NCBI GenBank assembly: GCA_024641895.1
Contig: JAHECE010000060.1
Coordinates: 1 to 12,052, forward strand
Source: Actinomycetales bacterium
GTDB taxonomy: Bacteria; Actinomycetota; Actinomycetes; Actinomycetales; JAHECE01
Length of the DNA: 12,052 bases
Direction of reading: 5' to 3'
The stretch's first letter is position 1. Each line of letters opens with the position of its first letter. A program made the translations under genes and the position numbers. Below are positions 1 to 6,061 of this stretch, one piece after another. The notes under the pieces were generated by a model, which ran no database searches, was not told the origin of the DNA, and was given only the letters and a program-made list of their open reading frames with translations.

Positions 1-33
1 CCCAGCCCCGGCGAGAAGGACTCCTCGTCTGCG

Positions 34-873
34 TCAGGAGCCTGGGTCGAGCTCGCGGGCGAGCTCCTGCGCGCGGGCGCGTGCCGTGCGGGCGGCATCG
101 ACGAAGGCCGCGCGGACGCCGGCCGCGTCGAGCCGGTGCACAGCGGCGACGGTCGTCCCCGCCGGGGACGAGACCCGCTCCCGGAGGACGGCCGGGTGCT
201 CGCCCGTCCGGCTCACCAGCGCCGCCGAGCCGAGCACCGTCTGGGTCGCCAGAGTGGTCGACAGCTCGCGGGACAGCCCCAGCAGGACACCGGCCTCCGC
301 GAGCGCGTCGATGACGTAGAAGACGTAGGCGGGACCGGAGCCGGAGATCGCCGTCACGGCATCCTGGTCCCTCTCGGCCACGCGGACGACGGCGCCCGTG
401 CCGGCCAGCAATGCCTCGACGAGCGCGAGGTGGTGCTCCTCGGCGCGCGCGCCCGGGCTGATGGCGCTCATCCCCTGGCCGATCGTCGCCGGCGTGTTCG
501 GCATGACCCGAACCACCGGGACGCCCGCGGGTAGGCGACTCTCGTAGAAGGAGGTGCCCAGGCCGGCCGCGACGCTGACCACGAGCGTCCCGGCGCCGAT
601 GCCCGAGAGCTGGCCCAGCACGCCCGCGACGTCCTTCGGCTTCACGGCCAGGATCACGACGTCGGCTCCGGTGGCGCCGACGGCGACCGATGCGGCGTGC
701 GCGATCCCGTGCTCCGCTGCGACCTGGGCCGCACGATGCGCCACGGCGTCGACCACGACGACGTCCTCCGGTCGTGTCGCCGACGAGAGCAGGCCGGTGA
801 GAATGGCGCCGCCCATGACGCCCGTGCCGATCAGCGCGACGCGTCGGGCCGTCAGCGGCTGTGCGTGTTCCAT
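34..873 (-). CDS. proC: Pyrroline-5-carboxylate reductase
   Basis: Catalyses the last step of proline synthesis, the NAD(P)H-dependent reduction of 1-pyrroline-5-carboxylate to L-proline in the cytosol. The 279-residue product has the usual family length. The N-terminal Rossmann motif GTGVMGG lies at residues 16-22, VKPKD at 78-82 and MPNTP at 124-128. The C-terminal dimerisation domain carries SGSGPAYVF at 177-185 and the signature VSSPAGTT at 234-241 (the second G of the common SPGGTT is A). The ATG start is supported by a GAGG Shine-Dalgarno sequence 8 nt upstream. That GAGG overlaps the TGA stop of the preceding membrane-protein gene, and the two genes are 10 nt apart, so they probably form a translationally coupled operon. 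Identification is by family motifs and is secure. Confidence 0.97.
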   Translation of the reverse strand: MEHAQPLTARRVALIGTGVMGGAILTGLLSSATRPEDVVVVDAVAHRAAQVAAEHGIAHAASVAVGATGADVVILAVKPKDVAGVLGQLSGIGAGTLVVSVAAGLGTSFYESRLPAGVPVVRVMPNTPATIGQGMSAISPGARAEEHHLALVEALLAGTGAVVRVAERDQDAVTAISGSGPAYVFYVIDALAEAGVLLGLSRELSTTLATQTVLGSAALVSRTGEHPAVLRERVSSPAGTTVAAVHRLDAAGVRAAFVDAARTARARAQELARELDPGS

Positions 874-883
874 GCAGGCATCC

Positions 884-1600
884 TCACATCCCGAAGGCGT
901 CGTACAGGGCCGGGACGACGGCGCCCGGCCCGCGGAGCTCGAGCACGGTCGCCCCGTTCGTCCAGAGGGCGCGGGCTTCGAGCGCGCGGCCGGAGATGAC
1001 CAGGCGGCCCACCTCTGCTCCGCCGACGAGCACCGGCTCCTCCCGGACGTCGACCGGTGCGCCGGGGTCGACGGTCACGGCGTCGGCCTCCCCGCCGTCC
1101 GACGCCGTGCCGTCCGCGGGTCCGGCGGCTTCTGCGAGCGCAGCCAGGCTCGGTACCGCGGCCGCCTCGAGCCTCGTCCTGGCGTCGAGGGCCTCCTCGA
1201 CGCTCGGCCACTGGCTCGTCCGCAACGTCACCTCGAGCGCACCGTCCGAGTAGGTCAGCACGTAGGCCTCGGTGGCACCCGCGTCGAGGAGCTCGCCGTC
1301 TTCGACCTGGCCCGCGACGGCGAACGCCAGCACCTCGTCCGGCAACGACAGCTGGAAGGCGGTCACCTTCTCGCGCTCTGCTGCCTGGACGGTCGGCGTC
1401 GGCACCGGGAGCACGACAGGCGGCGGGGGCTCGACGGCCTCGACGGGCGCCCTGTTACCGAGGACGACGGCGGTGCCGGCCGCTGCGATCCCGAGCACGA
1501 CGGCCATGACGATCCAGCCGGCCCGGCCGAGCCGCCGGCGGCGCGGACGACGTCGGCGGCGCGGCGCTGTTTCCTGCGGCTCCCTCAGCATCGTGCTCAT
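884..1600 (-). CDS. Single-pass membrane protein of unknown function, upstream of proC
   Basis: I do not recognise a family. The 238-residue product has a very basic cytoplasmic N-terminus (arginine-rich run at residues 14-23), one hydrophobic helix at about 28-48, a Pro/Val-rich linker at about 52-70, and an extracytoplasmic domain of about 165 residues. This layout is a type II or signal-anchored protein facing the outside. The domain has no cysteines and no catalytic motif I can name; it ends in a segment with a tryptophan (W213) and an ELRGPG stretch. The first ATG (1600) follows an AGGGGG Shine-Dalgarno sequence by only 4 nt; a second ATG four codons in would sit 13 nt away, so the exact start is uncertain. 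It is probably co-transcribed with proC and is divergent from radA. Codon use matches its neighbours. Confidence 0.85.
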   Translation of the reverse strand: MSTMLREPQETAPRRRRRPRRRRLGRAGWIVMAVVLGIAAAGTAVVLGNRAPVEAVEPPPPVVLPVPTPTVQAAEREKVTAFQLSLPDEVLAFAVAGQVEDGELLDAGATEAYVLTYSDGALEVTLRTSQWPSVEEALDARTRLEAAAVPSLAALAEAAGPADGTASDGGEADAVTVDPGAPVDVREEPVLVGGAEVGRLVISGRALEARALWTNGATVLELRGPGAVVPALYDAFGM

Positions 1601-1627
1601 CGTTCCCCCTGACGCTGGTGTCCGTGA

Positions 1628-1633
1628 AGACTA
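1628..1633 (-). promoter_or_regulatory. Candidate -10 box (TAGTCT) for the membrane protein-proC operon
   Basis: On the minus strand TAGTCT matches the actinobacterial TANNNT -10 consensus. Transcription starting about 7 nt downstream would give a roughly 20-nt 5' leader that includes the AGGGGG ribosome-binding site of the 884-1600 gene. No recognisable -35 element was found at 16-18 nt, so this rests on the -10 and its position alone. Confidence 0.4.
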
Positions 1634-1695
1634 CGGCCGCGGAGCGACACAGCCCGTGAGGCGGGGCGAGAACGCCGGATGTCGCAGGTCCCGGA

Positions 1696-1701
1696 TACCG
1701 T
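1696..1701 (+). promoter_or_regulatory. -10 box (TACCGT) for leaderless radA transcript
   Basis: TACCGT fits the TANNNT -10 consensus and ends exactly 7 nt before the ATG at 1709, the spacing expected if transcription begins at the start codon itself. No Shine-Dalgarno sequence precedes that ATG, which is consistent with a leaderless mRNA. This is the main argument for choosing 1709 over the in-frame ATG at 1679, which lies upstream of this box. No good -35 hexamer is visible. Confidence 0.65.
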
Positions 1702-1708
1702 CGCGACC

Positions 1709-3118
1709 ATGACGACAACGGCGGCACGAACCACCCCCAAGGCCGCACGCGCCGCTTACCGGTGCGCGGAGTGCGGATGGACGGCCGCGAAGTGGGCCGG
1801 GCGGTGCGGGGAGTGCCAGGCCTGGGGCACCCTGGCCGAGACAGGCGACGCCCAGTCCGGCCCGAAGACCTCCGCGGCGAATCAGGTCGCGACACCGGCG
1901 CGCCCGATCGCCGACGTCGACGCCGCAGGGGCGCGGGCCCAGCCGACCGGCGTCGACGAGTTCGACAGGGTCCTGGGCGGCGGGCTCGTCCCCGGCGCGG
2001 TCGTCCTCCTGGCCGGCGAGCCCGGCGCAGGCAAGTCCACCCTGCTCCTCGACGTGGCCAGCCGCACCGCCGCCAAGGGCCGCCGGGTCCTCTACGTCTC
2101 GGCGGAGGAGTCGGCGAGCCAGGTCCGACTCCGTGCGGATCGGATCGGCGCCGTGCACCCGGATCTCCTCGTCGCGGCCGAGACCGACCTTGCTCAGGTT
2201 CTGGCGCACGTCGACGACGTGCGCCCGGCCCTCCTGGTCGTGGACTCGGTCCAGACGGTCGCATCGGCACTGGTTGACGGCTCGGCGGGTGGCGTGAGCC
2301 AGGTCCGGGAGGTCGCCGCTGCTCTCATCGCCGTGGCCAAGTCGCGGTCGCTCCCGGTTCTGCTGGTCGGCCACGTCACGAAGGACGGCAGCATCGCCGG
2401 CCCGCGCGTGCTCGAACACCTCGTCGACGTGGTCTGCCAGTTCGAGGGCGACCGGCACTCGCGGCTGCGCATGGTGCGTGCCGTGAAGAACCGGTACGGG
2501 CCTACGGACGAGGTCGGCTGCTTCGACCTGAGCGACTCGGGGATCATCGGCCTCGCCGACCCGAGCGGCCTGTTCCTCTCGGCCGGCACCGAGCAGATCC
2601 CGGGCACCTCGATCACCGTCACGCTCGAGGGGCGCCGACCGATGCCGACCGAGATCCAGACGCTCGTCACGCGCTCGACACTCGGCACCCCGCGTCGGAC
2701 GAGCTCCGGCGTCGACTCCAGTCGCGTCGCGATGACCCTGGCGGTACTCCTGGCCCGACTCGGTCTCGACACCTCGGGGCACGACGTCTACGTCGCGACC
2801 GTCGGCGGCGCCCGGGCGGTCGAGCCCGCGACCGACCTCGCGGTCGCTCTCGCCCTCGTCAGCTCCCACGCGGGCGTGCCGCTGAAGAACAAGCTGGTGG
2901 TGATCGGCGAGGTCGGCCTGGCAGGTGAGGTACGACCGACGGCCGGCCTCGAGCGCCGGCTCGCGGAGGCGGCTCGGCTCGGATTCCGGGAGGCGGTCGT
3001 TCCGCTCACCCGCCGGGGCGAGAAGCTCGTGGCACCCAAGGGCCTGCTGGTGACCGAGGTCGCGGACCTCACGGAAGCGGCCGCAGCAGCGTTGATGTCG
3101 ACCCTGTCGGTGAACTGA
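1709..3118 (+). CDS. radA: DNA repair ATPase RadA (Sms)
   Basis: RadA is a RecA-like hexameric ATPase that drives branch migration in recombination and helps process stalled forks. The 469-residue product shows the full architecture: an N-terminal zinc finger with C19, C22, C33 and C36; Walker A GEPGAGKST at 103-111; Walker B LLVVDS at 175-180; the RadA-specific KNRYG motif at 260-264 (KNRFG in many homologues); and a Lon-protease-like C-terminal domain from about residue 285, including VGLAGEVRPT. An ATG ten codons upstream (1679) is in frame, but the leaderless -10 box favours 1709, which also places the zinc finger at the usual distance from the N-terminus. disA follows in the same direction after 81 nt. 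In mycobacteria RadA is known to bind DisA and lower c-di-AMP synthesis, so co-location is probably functional. Confidence 0.97.
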   Translation: MTTTAARTTPKAARAAYRCAECGWTAAKWAGRCGECQAWGTLAETGDAQSGPKTSAANQVATPARPIADVDAAGARAQPTGVDEFDRVLGGGLVPGAVVLLAGEPGAGKSTLLLDVASRTAAKGRRVLYVSAEESASQVRLRADRIGAVHPDLLVAAETDLAQVLAHVDDVRPALLVVDSVQTVASALVDGSAGGVSQVREVAAALIAVAKSRSLPVLLVGHVTKDGSIAGPRVLEHLVDVVCQFEGDRHSRLRMVRAVKNRYGPTDEVGCFDLSDSGIIGLADPSGLFLSAGTEQIPGTSITVTLEGRRPMPTEIQTLVTRSTLGTPRRTSSGVDSSRVAMTLAVLLARLGLDTSGHDVYVATVGGARAVEPATDLAVALALVSSHAGVPLKNKLVVIGEVGLAGEVRPTAGLERRLAEAARLGFREAVVPLTRRGEKLVAPKGLLVTEVADLTEAAAAALMSTLSVN

Positions 3119-3146
3119 GACCCATAGGATGCGCACGGGACGCTGA

Positions 3147-3155
3147 GGGTATAGA
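3147..3155 (+). promoter_or_regulatory. Candidate promoter element (GGGTAT overlapping TATAGA) for disA
   Basis: The 81-nt gap between radA and disA contains GGGTAT at 3147-3152 overlapping TATAGA at 3150-3155, and a second TANNNT match, TAGGAT, at 3125-3130. TATAGA and TAGGAT suit a housekeeping sigma factor, whereas GGGTAT is the -10 core of SigB/SigF-type stress sigma factors in actinobacteria. No matching -35 (TTGACA or GTTT) is present at the expected distance, so the assignment is tentative. Either start would give a short 5' leader to disA containing the GAGGTG ribosome-binding site. Confidence 0.35.
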
Positions 3156-3184
3156 CCTGCACCCAACGACCGCCAGGCGACAAC

Positions 3185-3190
3185 GAGGTG
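3185..3190 (+). promoter_or_regulatory. Ribosome-binding site deciding the disA start
   Basis: GAGGTG lies 9 nt before the GTG at 3200. A GTG four codons earlier (3188) is also in frame, but it lies inside this Shine-Dalgarno sequence and has only a weak AGGCG of its own. The site therefore favours 3200 as the start. Confidence 0.6.
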
Positions 3191-3199
3191 TGCACTACC

Positions 3200-4282
3200 G
3201 TGGCAGCCGAACGCCCGTCCGAGGACCTACTCCTCGCCACGCTCCGCGCGGTCGCGCCCGGGACCAGGCTGAGGGACGGTCTCGAGCGGATCCTGCGAGG
3301 ACGAACCGGCGCGCTGATCGTCCTCGGCTTCGACCGCACCGTGGAGACGATGTGCTCCGGGGGTTTCGTCCTCGACGTCGAGTTCTCGGCGACGCGGCTT
3401 CGCGAGCTGGCCAAGATGGACGGGGCGATCATCCTGGACCACGGGGCCAAGCGGATCCTGCGGGCGGCCGTCCAGCTGCTCCCCGATGCCTCGATCAGCA
3501 CGAGCGAGTCCGGGACGCGCCACCGGACGGCCGAGCGGGCCGCGAAGCAGACCGGCCTGCCGGTGATCTCCGTGAGCCAGTCGATGCGCATCGTCGCGCT
3601 GTACGTCGACCACCAGCGCTTCGTTCTCGAAGAGCCCGACGCCATCCTCTCCCGCGCCAACCAGGCCCTGGCGACTCTCGAGCGCTACAAGTCACGCCTC
3701 GACGAGGTGTCCGGCACCTTGTCCGCCCTGGAGATCGAAGACCTCGTGACGGTCCGCGACGTGTGCGCAGTCGTGCAGCGGCTCGAGATGGTCCGCCGGA
3801 TCTCCACGGAGATCTCCGGGTACGTGGCCGAGCTCGGCACGGACGGCCGCCTCCTGTCCCTTCAGCTCGAGGAGCTGATCGCCGGAATCGGGCCGGAGCG
3901 CGAGTTCGTCATCCGCGACTACGTCGACGACCAGCGATCCGCCAGGCTCGAGGCCGTGCTGACCGACCTCGGCGCGCTCGCCTCGAGCGAGCTCATCGAC
4001 CTACCGACCATCGCGACGGTCCTCGGCATCGGAGGCAAGGACGGCGAGGCGCTGGACTCCGCGGTGTCGCCCCGCGGGTATCGCCTCATGAGCCGGGTGC
4101 CGCGCCTGCCCCGCGACGTCATCAACCGGCTGATCGGACACTTCGGCTCGCTGCAGCGGGTCCTCGCGGCCGGCGTAGACGACCTGCAAACGGTCGAAGG
4201 TGTGGGCGCGCAACGCGCACGCATGGTTCGGGAAGGGCTCTCCCGCCTCGCGGAGTCGTCGATCCTCGAGCGCTTCGTCTAG
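3200..4282 (+). CDS. disA: DNA integrity scanning diadenylate cyclase DisA
   Basis: DisA condenses two ATP molecules into the second messenger cyclic di-AMP and scans DNA for branched structures, which inhibit the cyclase. The 360-residue protein (from GTG 3200) has the N-terminal DAC domain with catalytic DGA at 74-76 in the context AKMDGA, and the ATP-binding GTRHRTAER motif at 105-113. A helical linker spans about 145-300. A C-terminal helix-hairpin-helix DNA-binding domain spans about 305-350, with DLQTVEGVGAQRA as its hairpin. Length matches octameric DisA proteins of Bacillus and Mycobacterium. All key residues are present, so it should be active. It follows radA by 81 nt and may have its own promoter as well as read-through from radA. 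A strong hairpin begins immediately after its TAG stop. Confidence 0.97.
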   Translation: MAAERPSEDLLLATLRAVAPGTRLRDGLERILRGRTGALIVLGFDRTVETMCSGGFVLDVEFSATRLRELAKMDGAIILDHGAKRILRAAVQLLPDASISTSESGTRHRTAERAAKQTGLPVISVSQSMRIVALYVDHQRFVLEEPDAILSRANQALATLERYKSRLDEVSGTLSALEIEDLVTVRDVCAVVQRLEMVRRISTEISGYVAELGTDGRLLSLQLEELIAGIGPEREFVIRDYVDDQRSARLEAVLTDLGALASSELIDLPTIATVLGIGGKDGEALDSAVSPRGYRLMSRVPRLPRDVINRLIGHFGSLQRVLAAGVDDLQTVEGVGAQRARMVREGLSRLAESSILERFV

Positions 4283-4312
4283 CCACGGCCCTGCAGGCCC
4301 TGCAGGCCGTGG
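4283..4312 (+). terminator. Hairpin terminator after disA
   Basis: Eight base pairs (CCACGGCC with GGCCGTGG), a single bulged C, then five more base pairs (TGCAG with CTGCA) close a GCC loop, starting on the base after the disA stop codon. The inner part is a tandem repeat of CCCTGCAGG. There is no U-tract, which is common for actinobacterial terminators. Because disA and the 4346-5059 gene converge here, the hairpin could stop transcription from both sides. Confidence 0.7.
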
Positions 4313-4317
4313 GAGGC

Positions 4318-4337
4318 GCGGGGTCGCGACGACCCGC
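4318..4337 (-). terminator. Second hairpin between convergent disA and membrane-protein gene
   Basis: A stem of seven base pairs with one bulged G (GCGGG-TC against GACCCGC) and a five-base GCGAC loop lies just past the stop of the minus-strand gene at 4346. It could be that gene's own terminator. It is shorter than the adjoining disA hairpin, and GC-rich DNA forms such stems by chance, so the call is modest. Confidence 0.4.
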
Positions 4338-4345
4338 GGTGCCCG

Positions 4346-5059
4346 CTACTCGACGGTGAAGGCCCGCTCCCAGCCGAGCGCGGCCGAGCCTCCGCCGTCG
4401 AGCGTCACGAGAGCCTTGTAGGACCCCGGCTGCGCGGCGCTCTGCCCCTCAGGACAGCCCGGCGCCGAGCGCACCTGATCCCACGTCACCTGGAGATCGG
4501 CCGCGTCACCGACGTCGAGGAGCAGCTCGCGCTCCGTGGGCTCCGCCGGGCAGTCGACAGAGGACCAGATGCGGTCCGAGCCCGAGTAGACGACGACGCC
4601 GAGCGTCGCCGATCCGCCCTCGACCAGGCACGGGACCGTTCCACCGTTGGTCAGCGTGATGTCGAACGGCACGGCGGCACCCACGGGGAACGAGGCCGTG
4701 CCCTCGCGGTCGCGGATCTCGAGCACCCCGGGCAGGCAGGCCTCGGGCTGGAAGCCGGCCGTCGCGGTGACGGTCGGGCTGGCCGAGACCGTCGGCGCCG
4801 GCGTGGCGTCGCCCGCTGGTTCACCGTCGCCGCGGAAGGCCCCGGCGATCGCCGCGATACCGAAGCCCAGCGCGACGAGGACGAGGAAGGCGACGAGCCC
4901 GACGACGAGCCGGCGACGGCGGTAGACCGCCGACCTTGCCGGCGGGGCGCCTCCGGGCTGACGGGCAGTGCCGGGACGGGCGCCTCCGGACGGACGCCCC
5001 CCGGACCTGCCCGGGGTGGGCCCCGAAGACCCCCCCGGAGGGCGACCAGTCGTACTCAC
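4346..5059 (-). CDS. Membrane-anchored protein with extracellular beta-type domain (Rv3587c-like position)
   Basis: The 237-residue product has a Gly/Pro/Arg-rich disordered cytoplasmic N-terminus (1-45), one transmembrane helix (about 50-74), a Thr/Ser/Pro/Ala linker (75-103) and an extracellular domain (104-237). That domain has four cysteines (C108, C144, C170, C202), enough for two disulfides. The segment around IWSSVDC, the W193 region and PGSYKALVTL resembles the immunoglobulin-like BsuPI proteinase-inhibitor fold; this is inference from pattern, not a search. In Mycobacterium tuberculosis a conserved membrane protein gene (Rv3587c) occupies the same slot after disA, also on the opposite strand, so orthology is plausible. 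The GTG start at 5059 is chosen because a TACCGT -10 box lies 7 nt upstream; starts further upstream precede that promoter. Function is unknown. Confidence 0.86.
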   Translation of the reverse strand: MSTTGRPPGGSSGPTPGRSGGRPSGGARPGTARQPGGAPPARSAVYRRRRLVVGLVAFLVLVALGFGIAAIAGAFRGDGEPAGDATPAPTVSASPTVTATAGFQPEACLPGVLEIRDREGTASFPVGAAVPFDITLTNGGTVPCLVEGGSATLGVVVYSGSDRIWSSVDCPAEPTERELLLDVGDAADLQVTWDQVRSAPGCPEGQSAAQPGSYKALVTLDGGGSAALGWERAFTVE

Positions 5060-5066
5060 GCCGCAG

Positions 5067-5072
5067 ACGGTA
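5067..5072 (-). promoter_or_regulatory. -10 box (TACCGT) for leaderless transcript of the 4346-5059 gene
   Basis: On the minus strand TACCGT ends 7 nt before the GTG at 5059. The hexamer and spacing are identical to those upstream of radA. There is no Shine-Dalgarno sequence, which fits leaderless translation from GTG. The -35 region has no clear TTGACA-like match. Confidence 0.65.
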
Positions 5073-5136
5073 TTGCGCGGGAGGTCGCGCCACAGCACCG
5101 ACGCGCCGTGCCGTCGCAGCGCGCCGCCGCGCAAGG

Positions 5137-5142
5137 CAGACT
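5137..5142 (+). promoter_or_regulatory. Possible -10 box (CAGACT) for leaderless mutY transcript
   Basis: CAGACT differs from TANNNT only at the first base and ends 7 nt before the ATG at 5150, the same geometry as the clearer leaderless starts in this window. No Shine-Dalgarno sequence precedes the ATG. Evidence is weaker than for the perfect TANNNT matches. Confidence 0.35.
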
Positions 5143-5149
5143 GTGTCCG

Positions 5150-6055
5150 ATGTCGACGGCTCAGCGGCTGCACGCCCGGACCCTGGGCTGGTACGCCGAG
5201 CACCGTCGCGACCTGCCCTGGCGGTCCAGCGAGGTCGATGCATGGGGCGTCCTCGTCAGCGAGGTGATGCTTCAGCAGACGCCGGTCGCGCGCGTCGAGC
5301 CGGTGTGGCGTCGGTGGCTCGACCGATGGCCCACCCCTGCCGACCTCGCCGAGGCGTCCCCCGCCGACGTCGTCCGCGCGTGGGACCGCCTCGGCTACCC
5401 ACGCCGGGCGCTACGCCTCCTCGACTGCGCCCGCGCCGTCGTCGACCACCACGGCGGCCAGGTGCCGCGCGATGCCGTGGACCTGCTCGCGCTGCCCGGC
5501 ATCGGCGCCTACACGGCGGCGGCCGTCGCGGCGTTCGCCTACGGCGATCGCGTCCCGGTCCTCGACACCAACGTCCGCCGGGTGCTGGGCCGCCTGCTCG
5601 GCGCCGAGGCCCTGCCCCCACCGACCCAGACGCGCGCCGAGCGACACCGGGCGGAGGCTGTGCTGCCCGAGGACGCGGCGACGTCGGCGACCTGGAACGT
5701 CGCCGTCATGGAGCTCGGCGCCCTCGTGTGCACGGCGCGCGCCCCTCGGTGCGAGGCCTGCCCGCTGGCGGCCGATTGCGCGTGGCGCGCGGCCGGCTTC
5801 CCCGCCGACGCCCACGCCTCCCGGCGCCACACCCAGGCCTGGCACGGCACCGACCGGCAGGCGCGCGGGGCCCTGATGGCCGTGCTCAGAGCCCACCCGG
5901 ACGCGCCACCTCCGCCCGACCTCCTGGCCCGGGCCTGGCCGGAGGGGGGGCAGCGAGACCGGGCCCTGGCCTCGCTCATCGCCGACGGTCTCGCCGAAGC
6001 GGTCGACGGCGGCCACCGCCTGCCGACGCATCGCCCCCCGGCCGCGACCGGGTGA
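5150..6055 (+). CDS. mutY: Adenine DNA glycosylase MutY (A/G-specific)
   Basis: Removes adenine mispaired with 8-oxoguanine, starting base-excision repair that prevents G:C to T:A changes. The 301-residue protein has the catalytic glutamate E38 in SEVMLQQT, the helix-hairpin-helix LPGIGAYT at 115-122, catalytic D139 in VPVLDTN, and a 4Fe-4S cluster loop with C194, C201, C204 and C210 (spacing C-x6-C-x2-C-x5-C). The residue numbers sit one past those of the Escherichia coli enzyme. The C-terminal region is about 90 residues, shorter than the MutT-like 8-oxoG recognition domain of E. coli MutY, as is usual in actinobacteria. An in-frame ATG 14 codons upstream is rejected because it precedes the conserved N-terminus and the probable -10 box. 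It is divergent from the 4346-5059 gene and converges with the exchanger gene, leaving only 6 nt between stop codons. Confidence 0.96.
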   Translation: MSTAQRLHARTLGWYAEHRRDLPWRSSEVDAWGVLVSEVMLQQTPVARVEPVWRRWLDRWPTPADLAEASPADVVRAWDRLGYPRRALRLLDCARAVVDHHGGQVPRDAVDLLALPGIGAYTAAAVAAFAYGDRVPVLDTNVRRVLGRLLGAEALPPPTQTRAERHRAEAVLPEDAATSATWNVAVMELGALVCTARAPRCEACPLAADCAWRAAGFPADAHASRRHTQAWHGTDRQARGALMAVLRAHPDAPPPPDLLARAWPEGGQRDRALASLIADGLAEAVDGGHRLPTHRPPAATG

Positions 6056-6061
6056 CGACGG

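Noticed and set aside
17..43. Hairpin at the proC stop codon (CTCCT with AGGAG plus flanking pairs)
   Set aside because: The stem has a bulge and a ten-base loop and overlaps the coding end; too weak to call a terminator, and the left neighbour is not visible. Bases 1-33 show no supportable feature.
1679..1708. Upstream ATG giving radA ten extra residues
   Set aside because: A TACCGT -10 box at 1696-1701 falls between it and ATG 1709, and the extra residues are not part of the known RadA N-terminus.
1631..3166. A 511-codon minus-strand frame opposite radA
   Set aside because: It lies entirely antisense to radA, has shadow-frame composition and no motifs; radA on the plus strand has all its family signatures.
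6037..6052. Five-pair CCCGG/CCGGG stem at the end of mutY
   Set aside because: Short, inside coding sequence, and expected by chance at this GC content.
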